Assembly (NCBI GenBank): GCA_037045385.1
Contig: JBAOHN010000004.1
Span: forward strand, 1 to 64,000
DNA from: Baekduia sp037045385
GTDB lineage: Bacteria; Actinomycetota; Thermoleophilia; Solirubrobacterales; Solirubrobacteraceae
DNA length: 64,000 nucleotides
Direction of reading: 5' to 3'
Both the position numbers and the translations under genes were made by a program. This document shows, in pieces, positions 1-8,073 of the stretch. Positions within the stretch are counted from its first letter, which is position 1, and the number at the start of each line of letters is the position of its first letter. Under the pieces are notes generated by a model. That model did no database searches. It was not told the DNA's origin and worked only from the letters and a program-made list of their open reading frames with translations.

Positions 1-435
1 GGGCTCGACGCGCAGCTTGCCGATCGGCGTGCCGGTCGCGTGCAGCTCGACCTCGAAGATGCCCTCGATCGTCGCCGGGAAGGAAACCGTGCGGACGACG
101 CCGGGCTTCAGCTCGTACTCGAGGTCGTAGCCGTGGACGTGGACCTCGTCGGCGGTCTCGCTGCGGGCACGGAAGCGGATCTGCCCGCCCTTCTGGAACG
201 TCAGCGTGCGCGGGCCCGAGGCGGTCAGCAGCGGCGGCTTCGGGGCTGGCGTCGTCGTCGTGGTCGTCTTCGGCGCGACCTCGGCAGACCCGGTCGTCGC
301 CCCGGCGGTGACGGCCTGGGAGCCGGTCGTGGCGGCTGCTTGCTCATCGTCTCCGCCGCTGCCGATCGCGATCGCCGCGACCACGGCGATCGCCACGGCG
401 ACCACGAGGAACACGACGCGCGTCGAGCGGCTCAT
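1..435 (-). CDS. Exported cupredoxin-like protein (C-terminus cut by window edge)
   Basis: The reading frame starts at ATG 435 and is open through base 1, giving 145 residues with no stop in the window. Residues 1-26 form a basic start plus hydrophobic stretch (signal peptide or membrane anchor). A Thr/Pro/Ala-rich linker follows to about residue 68, then a beta-rich domain with the motif HVHGYDLEYEL and a later FPATIEGIFEVELH segment. This resembles the cupredoxin fold, but the usual copper-ligand Cys is absent where EGIFEVELH lies, so it may not bind type 1 copper. It begins 4 bases after the stop of the M23 peptidase gene and is probably co-transcribed with it. The family call is from motif reading only. 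Confidence 0.72.
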   Translation of the reverse strand, partial: MSRSTRVVFLVVAVAIAVVAAIAIGSGGDDEQAAATTGSQAVTAGATTGSAEVAPKTTTTTTPAPKPPLLTASGPRTLTFQKGGQIRFRARSETADEVHVHGYDLEYELKPGVVRTVSFPATIEGIFEVELHATGTPIGKLRVEP

Positions 436-439
436 GGCC

Positions 440-1630
440 CTACAAATAGCGCATCGGGTTCTGCACGGCCCCGTTCATACGGACCTCGAAGTGCAGATGC
501 GGGCCGGTCGAGAAGCCGGTCGACCCGACCTTGCCGATGACCTGCCCCTTGCTGACGGCCTGGCCGACGCTCACACCGATCGCCGATTGATGGCCGTAAC
601 AGGTCGACAGCGTCGAAGTGTGCTGGATGCAGGTGTAGTTGCCGTAGCCGCCGACCCAACCCGCGATCCGCACCGTGCCGGTATCTGCCGCGCGGATCGG
701 CGTGCCGGTCGGGGCGGCGATGTCGATCCCGGGGTGGCAGTTCTCCCACGAGCGGCTCTCGCAGAACGGTGAGGTCAACGTGCCGTTGATCGGCCAGATG
801 AACCGGCCCGAGCCCTGCTTGATCGGGCCGGCGGACACGGCCGAGAGCACGCCCTTGATCCGGTTCGACTGCTCGATCAGCTTGTTCAGGTCCTTCTCGA
901 GCACCTTGCGGTCCTCGCGCACACTCGCGAGCGCGGACGCCTTGCCGGCCTTCGTCCGGTCGTAGCCGACGCGCGTGTTGATCAGCCGCCGCTTGACGGT
1001 GGCGACCTCGTCGCGCCGTTTCTGAACGGTCTCGGTCAGCTCGCGCTGGCGGTTCTCGAGCACGTCGAGCCGGGCGGCGGTCTCCTCGGCGTCGAGCCGT
1101 GCGCTCTTGACCGTCGTCATCACACGCGTGTCCTGGGCCTGGATCCGGCCGAGGAACTCGCTGCGCTGGATCAGGTCGGCAAAGCCGTTGCTGCTGAGAA
1201 CCACCGTGACGAGGTCGGGCTTGTCGGCCTGGTAGAGCTCACGCAGCCGCTCGGCGAGCACCTTCTTACCGCGGTCGAGCTTCGCCTGAAGCCGCGTCAG
1301 CCGCGCGCGCTGGACCCGAAGCTCGCGCTGGGTACGTTCGAGACTCGTGCGCCTCGCGTCGAGGTCCTCCTCGATCGCGGACTGACGCGACTGAAGCGCC
1401 GAGATCGACCCCTGGAGCTTGCCGATCCGCCGGTTGTAGCGGGCGATGTCGCTCGCGAGAACACGCTCGGTTCCTTTGCGCTTGCCGATCTTCTCGCGCG
1501 TCGCCCCGATCTTGCGGTCGATCTCCTTCGCGCTCTGCGCGGCACCGGTGCGCGGAGCTCCGGCCAGCGCCCAGCCACCGGCGACCAGCAGTCCGAGGGC
1601 AAGGCAGAGCATGGCGGTGCGAGCGCGCAT
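440..1630 (-). CDS. Secreted coiled-coil M23 metallopeptidase (murein hydrolase)
   Basis: 396 residues from ATG 1630. Residues 1-30 are a signal peptide (MRARTAMLCLALGLL...). About residues 35-250 are heptad-rich, charged coiled coil as in EnvC/NlpD-like peptidoglycan hydrolases and their activators. The last 120 residues are the M23 (LytM) domain with the zinc-ligand motifs HPGID and GPHLHFEVR, so the catalytic HxxxD and HxH are intact. It should cut or remodel peptidoglycan cross-bridges outside the cell. An in-frame ATG at 1672 gives a longer leader; neither start has a well-placed Shine-Dalgarno site. It lies downstream of another wall hydrolase (NlpC/P60) on the same strand. Confidence 0.93.
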   Translation of the reverse strand: MRARTAMLCLALGLLVAGGWALAGAPRTGAAQSAKEIDRKIGATREKIGKRKGTERVLASDIARYNRRIGKLQGSISALQSRQSAIEEDLDARRTSLERTQRELRVQRARLTRLQAKLDRGKKVLAERLRELYQADKPDLVTVVLSSNGFADLIQRSEFLGRIQAQDTRVMTTVKSARLDAEETAARLDVLENRQRELTETVQKRRDEVATVKRRLINTRVGYDRTKAGKASALASVREDRKVLEKDLNKLIEQSNRIKGVLSAVSAGPIKQGSGRFIWPINGTLTSPFCESRSWENCHPGIDIAAPTGTPIRAADTGTVRIAGWVGGYGNYTCIQHTSTLSTCYGHQSAIGVSVGQAVSKGQVIGKVGSTGFSTGPHLHFEVRMNGAVQNPMRYL

Positions 1631-1720
1631 GAGCGGTAAGAGGGTAGGCAAGGACCGCGCCTGTGGGTGCATTTCCGCGCCCGGAGTGGACTTCCTCCTG
1701 TAACGGCCCCTGCCAGGACG

Positions 1721-1743
1721 GGTTCGGCTCGCAGAGCCGAACC
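1721..1743 (-). terminator. Hairpin downstream of the NlpC/P60 gene
   Basis: A perfect 10-bp inverted repeat (GGTTCGGCTC / GAGCCGAACC) with a GCA loop lies 20 bases past the stop of the NlpC/P60 gene. There is no T-run, so it is a terminator-like or 3'-end stabilising hairpin by position only. Confidence 0.55.
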
Positions 1744-1763
1744 TGATGCCAAGCGACGTGGGC

Positions 1764-2357
1764 TTACAGACCTTCGGGGTGACGCGCCTTGAAGCCGCGC
1801 GTCGAGCGCAGCGCCGGGCGCCAGCGCGGGCCCTTGGCACCCGAGGGGTCGCCGGCAGCACTCGTGTCGAGCCTGAGGCCGGCGATCACGGCGAAGGCGT
1901 GGCCGGGGTTCGTGTAGACGGTGGCCCACTCGCCGATGCCCGCCTCGCCCCACTTCATGAACGAGCTCGAGTCGAGCGGCGAGTCGAGCATCTCGTCACC
2001 GGCGCCGTGGAGCGCGAACGAGACGGTGCCCGAGCAGTCGTAGCCGCGGTCGTCGGCGCCCCAGGTCTCGTCGTGACCGCCGCCGTACTGGTACGGACGG
2101 CCGACGATCCCGTTGGCCGCCTCGATCATCCGCTTGACCTCATCCGGCGCGCTCTCGGGCGCCGCAGCGAGCCCGTTTGGCAGCAGCTTGGCCTTCGCGC
2201 CCGCCACGCGCTGGACGGTGGCCGGGTTCGGCTCGCCGTACGCCTGGCCGCCCGTGGCGGCGCTCTGGGCGCGCTTCGATGCACTCGTGGAGGCCTCGGC
2301 GGCCGGCACGGCGGTGCAGGTGAACGTCAATGTCAGGAGCAGTGCGCGTCTCATCAT
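1764..2357 (-). CDS. Secreted NlpC/P60-family peptidoglycan endopeptidase
   Basis: 197 residues with a signal peptide (about residues 1-22). The C-terminal half is an NlpC/P60-type domain: the catalytic Cys sits in YDCSGTVSFALH and the partner His in NPGHAFAVIAG. Upstream of the Cys is the typical GRPYQYGGGH approach segment. The protein should hydrolyse peptide stems of peptidoglycan in the envelope. Its 5' leader contains a c-di-AMP riboswitch, a known arrangement for actinobacterial wall hydrolases, so expression is expected to respond to c-di-AMP. The c-di-AMP synthase gene disA lies about 45 kb away in this window. Domain and catalytic residues are seen; the substrate is inferred from the family. 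Confidence 0.9.
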   Translation of the reverse strand: MMRRALLLTLTFTCTAVPAAEASTSASKRAQSAATGGQAYGEPNPATVQRVAGAKAKLLPNGLAAAPESAPDEVKRMIEAANGIVGRPYQYGGGHDETWGADDRGYDCSGTVSFALHGAGDEMLDSPLDSSSFMKWGEAGIGEWATVYTNPGHAFAVIAGLRLDTSAAGDPSGAKGPRWRPALRSTRGFKARHPEGL

Positions 2358-2364
2358 GTTCTAC

Positions 2365-2480
2365 GGCCTGCGGGGTTAGCTGACGGGCTCGCGCAGAACA
2401 AGCAGCGCTACGCACGATCACGTGCGATTCGCCCCACTACCAGTGGGTCCCCCGCCTCCCGATGACCGGGAGTTCGGCGT
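2365..2480 (-). promoter_or_regulatory. c-di-AMP riboswitch (ydaO/yuaA class) in the leader of the NlpC/P60 gene
   Basis: Read on the minus strand, the leader contains the hallmark blocks of the ydaO aptamer in order: GGGGGACCCA, then GGGGCGAATC, then GAGCCCGTCAGCTAACC (2390-2374), then GCAGGC closing against GCC at the 5' end. A stem-loop (ACTCCCGG..CCGGGAGG type) lies before the first block. The element ends 8 bases before the ATG at 2357. In the family, c-di-AMP binding usually turns expression off and targets wall hydrolases or potassium/osmolyte uptake. The rest of the 2358-2671 gap (upstream to the plus-strand lipoprotein) shows no gene. Confidence 0.85.
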
Positions 2481-2659
2481 GGCCAGAACCTACTACAGAC
2501 GTTCGGCGGATCCCTGCCCCCTCTTCAACCGGCGCCGGGCCGACCGGGCGAGAGCTTGCATTCTCCAAGAGTTCGGTTGTCAGACGGCGGACTAAGAGCA
2601 GCCATCTCATGGGAGGTTCGGGCGCGGCCGACACCGGCCGGTCCGCCGTCCGGTTCACG

Positions 2660-2665
2660 TACGCT
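2660..2665 (+). promoter_or_regulatory. Candidate -10 box for a leaderless transcript
   Basis: TACGCT (TANNNT) ends 6 bases before ATG 2672, the spacing expected if transcription starts at the initiation codon. No clear -35 box or Shine-Dalgarno site is seen. Confidence 0.45.
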
Positions 2666-2671
2666 GGCCCG

Positions 2672-3859
2672 ATGCGACGCAAGTCAACGCTGCTTGCCTG
2701 CCTGCTGCTGGCCGGCGCCCCGCTCGCCACCGCGGCCTGCGGCGACGACGACGCCGGTCCGAAGCTCGGCGCGGGCGGCGAGCAGGCCGACGCTCCCGCC
2801 CAGCTCGGGTTCCCGGTGATCGCGACGAAGAACACGACGCGGATCGGCGGCGGCGACGCGATCGCGAACGCCGCCGCCGCGGCGCAGGCCGTCTACACGT
2901 CGGGGACGGTCGCGACGCGGCCGGCCGCGGTTGTCCTGGCTCCGGTGAAGGACTGGCGGATCGGGCTAGCCGCTTCCGTGCTGATGGGGCCGCCGCTGCG
3001 CGCCCCGCTGCTCTACACCGACGGCGACAAGATCCCGGAGGCGAGCCGCGCCGCGCTCGAGCGTCTCAGCCCGCGCGGGTCGCGCGACATCCGGCGCGCC
3101 CAGGTGATCCGTGTCGGCACGAACGCCGAGACCGACCTCAAGACGACCGACATCCGCGGCAGCGACCCGGCGGCTGTCGCACGCTCGATCGATGCCTTCT
3201 TCGCCGGAGCCCGCAAGCGTTCGGCCGACCGCGTCCTGATCGTCAGCAGCGAGCGGCCGGAGTACGCGATGCCCGCGGCCGCATGGGCAGCCAAGGCAGG
3301 CGACCCGATCCTGTTCAGCCGCAGCGACGGCGCCCCGGAGGACACCGTTCGCGCGCTGCAGGCCCACCAGCGCCCGAAGATCTATCTGCTCGGCCCCGAG
3401 TCGGTGCTCGGCAAGAGCGTCGCCGACCAGATGAAGAAGCTCGGCGACGTGACCAGGATCTCCGGCAAGACGCCGGTCGAGAACGCGATCGCGTTCGCCC
3501 GGTTCATCGACGGGGCGTTCGGCTGGGGAATCGTCGACCCCGGGCACGGCATGGTCATCGGCAGCCAGAAGCGGCCGCAGGACGCCGCCGCAGCAGCGCC
3601 GCTCTCGGCGTCGGGCAGCTATGGGCCGTTCCTCCTGACCGACAGCCGCGACCAGCTGCCGACGGCGCTCCGTGACTTCCTGCTCGACATCCAACCCGGA
3701 TACGCACCGGGTGGCGATCCCGTGCGCGGGGTCTACAATCGGGCGTGGATCATCGGCGACGAGAGCAGCATCTCGCGAGAGCAGCAATCGACGCTCGATG
3801 CCCTCCTCGAGATCGTTCCCGTGACCCAGCGTTCCCCCAAAGCAACCCCGCTCCCATGA
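2672..3859 (+). CDS. Cell-wall-binding repeat 2 (CWB2) lipoprotein
   Basis: 395 residues. Residues 1-22 form a lipoprotein signal ending in a Cys (ATAACGDDD). The mature part reads like tandem CWB2 (PF04122-type) modules: TTRIGGGDAIANAAAAAQ, VVLAPVKDW, APLLYTDGDKIPEASRAAL, then ILFSRSDGAPEDTVRAL with IYLLGPESVLGKSV, and a last module beginning RISGKTPVENAIAFARF. In Firmicutes such modules anchor proteins to anionic wall polymers; here a lipid anchor would hold it to the membrane, so its partner is unclear. It overlaps the next gene by ATGA and appears to start the xse operon. The longer in-frame extension to 2462 has no membrane or domain logic. Confidence 0.85.
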   Translation: MRRKSTLLACLLLAGAPLATAACGDDDAGPKLGAGGEQADAPAQLGFPVIATKNTTRIGGGDAIANAAAAAQAVYTSGTVATRPAAVVLAPVKDWRIGLAASVLMGPPLRAPLLYTDGDKIPEASRAALERLSPRGSRDIRRAQVIRVGTNAETDLKTTDIRGSDPAAVARSIDAFFAGARKRSADRVLIVSSERPEYAMPAAAWAAKAGDPILFSRSDGAPEDTVRALQAHQRPKIYLLGPESVLGKSVADQMKKLGDVTRISGKTPVENAIAFARFIDGAFGWGIVDPGHGMVIGSQKRPQDAAAAAPLSASGSYGPFLLTDSRDQLPTALRDFLLDIQPGYAPGGDPVRGVYNRAWIIGDESSISREQQSTLDALLEIVPVTQRSPKATPLP

Positions 3860-4137
3860 GCCAGGCCGAGCGCCCCGACAGGCTCCAGCGTGAGGTGACC
3901 GTGCAGGACGTGCGCGAGCTGATGGGCGCCTCGACGCCGCACTTCGCGCTTCAGCTGCGAGGCCGGATCGCTCGGCTGATCGACGGCCTCCCCGCCGACC
4001 ACCCGGCGCGGCTGCTCGGCGAGATCGAGATTGAGCGGCTGAACGCACTGGGGTACACCGGCGAGCACCGCGGACAGCCGGCGGAACCGGACATGCCGCC
4101 GGTGCCGCCGGCGCGCGACCGCGCCCCGGGCGCGTGA
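3856..4137 (+). CDS. Small uncharacterised protein of the xseAB operon
   Basis: 93 residues, starting at an ATGA overlap with the CWB2 lipoprotein and ending in a GTGA overlap with xseA, so it is translationally linked to both. The first 70 residues look helical and charged (QDVRELMGASTPHFALQLRGRIARLI), and the tail is Pro/Arg-rich. No signal peptide, Cys or metal motif is seen. I do not recognise a family. A helical adaptor or DNA-linked role alongside exonuclease VII is only suggested by position. Confidence 0.8.
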   Translation: MSQAERPDRLQREVTVQDVRELMGASTPHFALQLRGRIARLIDGLPADHPARLLGEIEIERLNALGYTGEHRGQPAEPDMPPVPPARDRAPGA

Positions 4138-5498
4138 GCGACGACCCGGCGCTGGAGACGGGCAGCGCCGGCGGCGCGCCCGAGGGGATCGATGGCATCG
4201 AGCTGAGCGGCCCGTTCGCGGTCGGCCGCTACGCCGCGTTCCTGCGCGACCGCTTCAAGGAGATCGCCCGGGTCCAGCTGTTCGGCGAGGTCTGGAACCT
4301 GCGCAGGTCCAAGGCCAAGGTCTACTTCGAACTCCGGGACGGCGACGGCTCGGTGCCGTGCTCGATCTGGGCCCGCGACTTCGACCGGCTCGGCCTGCCC
4401 GAGGGATCACCGGGCGACGGTGACCGGATCGTGGTCGCCGGCGGCCCCAGCTACTACCCGGGCTCGCGGACCTCCTCCCCCGCCTTCTCGTTCGACGTCT
4501 CCGCGATCCGGCTCGCGGGCGAGGGCGATCTGCTCGCGCAGCTCGCGGCACTGCAGCGCGTCCTCGACGCCGAAGGTCTGTTCGCGCCGCAGAAGACGCT
4601 GCCGAGACCGGCCCTGCCAAGGACGATCGGCGTCATCACCGGCGAGGGAGGCAAGGCGCGTGACGACGTGCTCGCCGGCCTCCGCCGCCGCGGCTGGGCT
4701 GGGACGATCGTCTGGGCCTTCGCACCGGTCCAAGACCGGCATGCCGCGCCCAGGATCACGGCCGCGCTGCAGGACCTCGCGGCAGCCCCGGAGATCGACG
4801 TCATCATCGTCGCCCGCGGCGGCGGCTCGCTGGCCGATCTCTTCGCCTTCTGCGACGAGACGCTCTGCCGGACGGTCGCGATGCTGCGCGTGCCGGTGAT
4901 CGCGTCGGTCGGCCACCACACCGACCGGACGCTGATCGACGACGTCGCCGCCGTCAGCTGCTCGACGCCGACCCACGCAGCCGAGGCCGCCGTCCCGGTC
5001 GACGTCGGCGAGGCCCGGGCCTCGCTGCTGCGCTCCGGGCTTGCGCTTGAGCGCGGCGCCGGCGCAGCGATCCTCGGCCGGGCACGGACGCTGGCGATGA
5101 TGTCGCGGGCTCCGGCCCAGGCCGCCGAGCGGCACCGCGGCGCTCTTCACCAGCGGTTGCGGGAGATCCGCGCCAGCAGCCGCAGGACGATCGACGGTGG
5201 CCGTGAGAACACGCGTCGCGCAGCGCTCGTGATCGGCCGCAAGGCCGCAGCCGCCGCCGGTCCGGAGCGCCGCTCCGCCGAGCAGCGGCTGACAGGTCTC
5301 GCCGCGGCTCTGGCCGCGCACGACCCGGAGCGGACGGTCGCCCGCGGATATGCGATCGTCGATGATGGCTCGGGCAACGTGATCACGAGCGCCGTGCAGG
5401 CCCGGGCGACCGGCGCTGTTCGCCTCTTCTTCGGCGACGGCGCGGCAGGCGCGACCGTCGACCCCGAGCCACCTGCGAACCGAGAGGACCACGAATGA
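4134..5498 (+). CDS. xseA: Exodeoxyribonuclease VII large subunit
   Basis: 454 residues from a GTG start in a GTGA overlap. The N-terminal OB-fold (about residues 25-120, LFGEVWNLRRSKAKVYFELRD) binds single-stranded DNA. The catalytic core carries the family motifs PRTIGVITGEGGKARDD, VARGGGSLADLFAFCDE and SVGHHTDRTLIDDVA, followed by a long coiled coil that scaffolds small subunits and a final ARGYAIVDD beta segment. With XseB it degrades ssDNA to oligonucleotides from both ends in repair. Length and motif order are normal for the family, and the next gene is the small subunit. Confidence 0.97.
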   Translation: MSDDPALETGSAGGAPEGIDGIELSGPFAVGRYAAFLRDRFKEIARVQLFGEVWNLRRSKAKVYFELRDGDGSVPCSIWARDFDRLGLPEGSPGDGDRIVVAGGPSYYPGSRTSSPAFSFDVSAIRLAGEGDLLAQLAALQRVLDAEGLFAPQKTLPRPALPRTIGVITGEGGKARDDVLAGLRRRGWAGTIVWAFAPVQDRHAAPRITAALQDLAAAPEIDVIIVARGGGSLADLFAFCDETLCRTVAMLRVPVIASVGHHTDRTLIDDVAAVSCSTPTHAAEAAVPVDVGEARASLLRSGLALERGAGAAILGRARTLAMMSRAPAQAAERHRGALHQRLREIRASSRRTIDGGRENTRRAALVIGRKAAAAAGPERRSAEQRLTGLAAALAAHDPERTVARGYAIVDDGSGNVITSAVQARATGAVRLFFGDGAAGATVDPEPPANREDHE

Positions 5499-5740
5499 CC
5501 ACGGCAGAGAGCTACGAGAGCGCGAACGCCCGGCTCGAGCAGATCATCCAGCGGCTCGACTCCGGCGAGGCCGGCCTGCGCGAGACGCTCGACCTCTGCA
5601 AGGAGGGGCGCGACCTCGTCGAGTACTGCGCGGGCGAGCTCGACGCGGTCGGGCACTCCCTGACCGAGCTGAAGCTCGACGAGCTGGTTGCCCGGCTCGA
5701 GCGGCAGGGCTCAGGCGATGGCGAGCAGGAGGAACTCTGA
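5495..5740 (+). CDS. xseB: Exodeoxyribonuclease VII small subunit
   Basis: 81 residues, ATGA overlap with xseA. It has the family pattern YESANARLEQIIQRLDSGE followed by LDLCKEGRDLVEYC, two helices that coat the large-subunit coiled coil. The length is typical. Its stop overlaps the start of the following enolase-superfamily gene (TGATG). Confidence 0.96.
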   Translation: MTTAESYESANARLEQIIQRLDSGEAGLRETLDLCKEGRDLVEYCAGELDAVGHSLTELKLDELVARLERQGSGDGEQEEL

Positions 5741-6789
5741 TGGCGCTCTGGGAGAAGGTCGCGGGGCTGCCGCTGACGATCGAGGACTACGGGCTCGACC
5801 GGCTCTCACGTGATGTGACGAGCGGCTTCACGCGCTGGACGACGGTGCTGAGGCTGCACGGCGACGGGCACGAAGGGCTCGGCGAGGAGGTCTCCTACGA
5901 CGCAGAGGACCAGGAGGCGCTCAACGCCGCGGGCCCGATCCAGCCGCTCGCGGGCGAGTGGACGCTCGAGACCTTCTCGGCCCACCTCGCGACGCTCGAC
6001 CTCTGGCCCGAGCCGCCGCGACACGAGCCGTCGGTCCAGTACCGGGTCTGGGCGTACGAGTCTGCGGCGCTCGACCTCGCGCTGCGTCAGAACGGGCTGT
6101 CGCTTGCGGGCGCCGTCGGCCGGACCGCGCGCGAGCTGCGATTCGTGGCCTCGATCCGGCTCGGCGAGCCGGCGACGACGAAGCCACTGCTCGAGATACT
6201 GGCCCGCGTTCCCGACCTCGGCTTCAAGCTCGACCCGACGCCGTCCTGGGATGACGCCCTCGTCGCGCAGCTCGTTGCGACCGGTGCCGTGAAGACCGTC
6301 GACCTCAAGGGCCTCTACGAGGGCTCGATCGTCGACAACCCACCGGACCCGGTTCTGTACCGCCGCGTCGCCGAAGCGTTCCCTGAAGCGTGGATCGAGG
6401 ATCCTGCCCTCAACGACGAGACGATCCCCGTGCTCGAGCCACATGCCGCCCGCGTCACCTGGGACGCCCCTATCCACGGGATCGCCGACATCGAGGCGCA
6501 GCGCTGGCCGCAGAAGGCGGTCAACATCAAGCCGTCGCGCTTCGGCACGGTCGCCAACCTGTTCGAGACCTACGAGTACTGCGAGCGTGAGGGCATCGCG
6601 ATGTACGGCGGCGGCCAGTTCGAGCTCGGCGTCGGGCGGGGACAAATCCAGTACCTGGCGTCGCTGTTCCACCCGGACACGCCGAACGACGTCGCGCCGG
6701 CCGAGTACCACATGCCGAGCGAGGCCGAGGTCCTTCCGGCGTCCCCGCTTCCGGCGAACATCGCGGCGACGGGCTTTCGCCGCGGATGA
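5740..6789 (+). CDS. Enolase-superfamily enzyme (muconate-cycloisomerase/OSBS-like)
   Basis: 349 residues, translationally coupled to xseB. The barrel shows the enolase-superfamily metal and catalytic positions in order: a GFKLDPTPSWD segment, VDLKG (first Asp candidate), WIEDPAL (Glu), TWDAPIHG (Asp) and VNIKPSRFGTV (catalytic Lys). The C-terminal segment MYGGGQFELGVGRGQ resembles the capping end of the barrel. Members abstract a proton alpha to a carboxylate; the substrate cannot be read from the sequence. O-succinylbenzoate synthase, dipeptide epimerase and sugar-acid dehydratase are all possible. No menaquinone genes lie beside it. Confidence 0.82.
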   Translation: MALWEKVAGLPLTIEDYGLDRLSRDVTSGFTRWTTVLRLHGDGHEGLGEEVSYDAEDQEALNAAGPIQPLAGEWTLETFSAHLATLDLWPEPPRHEPSVQYRVWAYESAALDLALRQNGLSLAGAVGRTARELRFVASIRLGEPATTKPLLEILARVPDLGFKLDPTPSWDDALVAQLVATGAVKTVDLKGLYEGSIVDNPPDPVLYRRVAEAFPEAWIEDPALNDETIPVLEPHAARVTWDAPIHGIADIEAQRWPQKAVNIKPSRFGTVANLFETYEYCEREGIAMYGGGQFELGVGRGQIQYLASLFHPDTPNDVAPAEYHMPSEAEVLPASPLPANIAATGFRRG

Positions 6790-6814
6790 CGTCGACCGCC
6801 GGGCGCGGGCGGCG

Positions 6815-6861
6815 CGCTGGTACCGGATGACTGCCATATGGGCGGCAATCCGGTACCAGTG
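6815..6861. repeat. GGTACC-ended 47-bp palindromic element, copy A
   Basis: Core 6817-6859 has perfect 12-bp outer arms (CTGGTACCGGAT / ATCCGGTACCAG) and an inner TGCC/GGCA stem around ATATG. It differs from copy B at 6 of 43 positions. There is no T-tract. Confidence 0.85.
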
Positions 6862-6875
6862 TCCGAGAGCGCTCT

Positions 6876-6922
6876 GGCTGGTACCGGTTGGCTGCCATAT
6901 GAGCGGTCATCCGGTACCAACG
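6876..6922. repeat. GGTACC-ended 47-bp palindromic element, copy B
   Basis: Core 6878-6920, a tandem direct copy of element A with arms TGGTACCGG / CCGGTACCA and the same TGCCATATG centre. Both copies lie in the gap between the enolase-superfamily gene and the dehydrogenase gene. TAGACT at 6956-6961 is a candidate -10 box for the latter. Confidence 0.85.
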
Positions 6923-6971
6923 GACGGCGGAGACGCACGCGTGGCGCGGGATTCGTAGACTGCCGCGGCCT

Positions 6972-7763
6972 ATGAACGAGACGCTTGCAGTAGTCGGTGG
7001 TGGCGCGATCGCGACAGGGCTGGCAGTGGTTGCCGCCCAGCACGGTCCGGTGACGATCTGGGTCCGCTCGGACGAGTCCGCCGCCCGGACCCAGAAGTCG
7101 GTCGACAAGACCTGCGGCCGCGCCGGGATAGACCCCGCGCAGATCACCGTGACGACCGACCTCGCGACGATCGACGGCGCGACCGCCGTGATCGAAGCGA
7201 TCGCCGAGAACCTCGACCACAAGGTCGAGCTCTGGGGCCGCCTCAAGGAGTACGTCTCGGACACCGCTCTGCTCGGATCGACGACCTCGTCGCTCTCGGT
7301 CCAGGCGATCGCCGAGTCCTCCGGTGCGCCGGAGCGTTTCGTCGCGCTCCACGTCTTCAACCCGGTAACGCACATGAAGCTCGTCGAGCTCGCGTACCCG
7401 ACCGAGGCGACCGACGAGACCAAGACCCGTGCCGCGGCGCTCTGCGAGGCGCTCGACAAGACGCCGGTGACGGTGCCCGACACCCCGGGCTTCGTCGTCA
7501 ACCGCCTGCTCTTCCCGTACCTCTTCAGCGCGGTCGAGTTCCAGGCCGAGTCGGGGATGTCCTCGGGCGCGATCGACACCTGCATGAAGCTCGGCGCTGG
7601 CCACCCGATGGGCCCGCTCGCGCTGCTCGACTACGTCGGGCTCGACGTCAGCAAGGCGATCGGAGAGGCGATCGGCGCTGCGGTCCCGGCGCGGATCAAC
7701 GAGCTGGTCGCCGAAGGAGCGTTGGGCAAGAAGTCGGGTCGCGGGTTTTACGACTACTCGTGA
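6972..7763 (+). CDS. 3-hydroxyacyl-CoA dehydrogenase
   Basis: 263 residues. The N-terminal Rossmann fold begins LAVVGGGAIATGLAVV (GxGxxxxG NAD site), with TTSSLSVQAIAE and HVFNPVTHMKLVEL containing the family catalytic His-Asn region. The C-terminal all-alpha domain has the signature DTPGFVVNRLLFPYL and ends KKSGRGFYDYS. It should oxidise a 3-hydroxyacyl-CoA with NAD in beta-oxidation or a related acid pathway. It is a single-function, short-form enzyme (Hbd/PaaH-like) and stands alone. A TANNNT box 10 bases before the ATG suggests a very short leader. Confidence 0.93.
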   Translation: MNETLAVVGGGAIATGLAVVAAQHGPVTIWVRSDESAARTQKSVDKTCGRAGIDPAQITVTTDLATIDGATAVIEAIAENLDHKVELWGRLKEYVSDTALLGSTTSSLSVQAIAESSGAPERFVALHVFNPVTHMKLVELAYPTEATDETKTRAAALCEALDKTPVTVPDTPGFVVNRLLFPYLFSAVEFQAESGMSSGAIDTCMKLGAGHPMGPLALLDYVGLDVSKAIGEAIGAAVPARINELVAEGALGKKSGRGFYDYS

Positions 7764-8073
7764 GGTTCTGACCGGCGTTGGTGGTCGGGGTTGGTTGTCT
7801 CCGGCCGGTCGGCGCCGCAGCCCTCCACCCCGTCGGGCTGCGGAGTGCGCCCCCGGCCGTCTGCACCCCACCCCACATGAGCCCCGCAGCACCACGCGAG
7901 TGCCACACGCCGCCCCGCCTCCTTTCTCTCAACCCTGCAGGAGCACGATCCGCGCCTGGCCTTGGCCTCGTAGCGAAAAGCCTGGGCTACGGAGCGTCTG
8001 GGCTTTGGCTCAGCCAGAGCGACTGCCCCGACGACCGGGCTTCGGCCCGACCGGCCGCCGCCACCACCAACGC
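7764..8073. other. 310-bp convergent intergenic region bounded by imperfect inverted repeats
   Basis: No gene is seen between the converging dehydrogenase and kinase genes. The edges are inverted copies: CTGAC..GCGTTGGTGG at 7768-7784 and CCACCAACGC..GTCAG at 8064-8081. Inside are hairpins such as CCGGGCTTCGGCCCG near 8035 and TCTGG..CCAGA near 8000. It may hold terminators for both genes or be a decayed short mobile element; I see no ORF with codon-like character. Confidence 0.5.

Noticed and set aside
1..435. Calling the left-edge protein a blue copper protein
   Set aside because: The His region is present but no Cys ligand is visible where one is expected, so only a cupredoxin-like fold is claimed.
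6817..6920. Tandem elements A and B as a CRISPR array
   Set aside because: Only two units, each itself a palindrome, with an 18-base gap and no cas genes.
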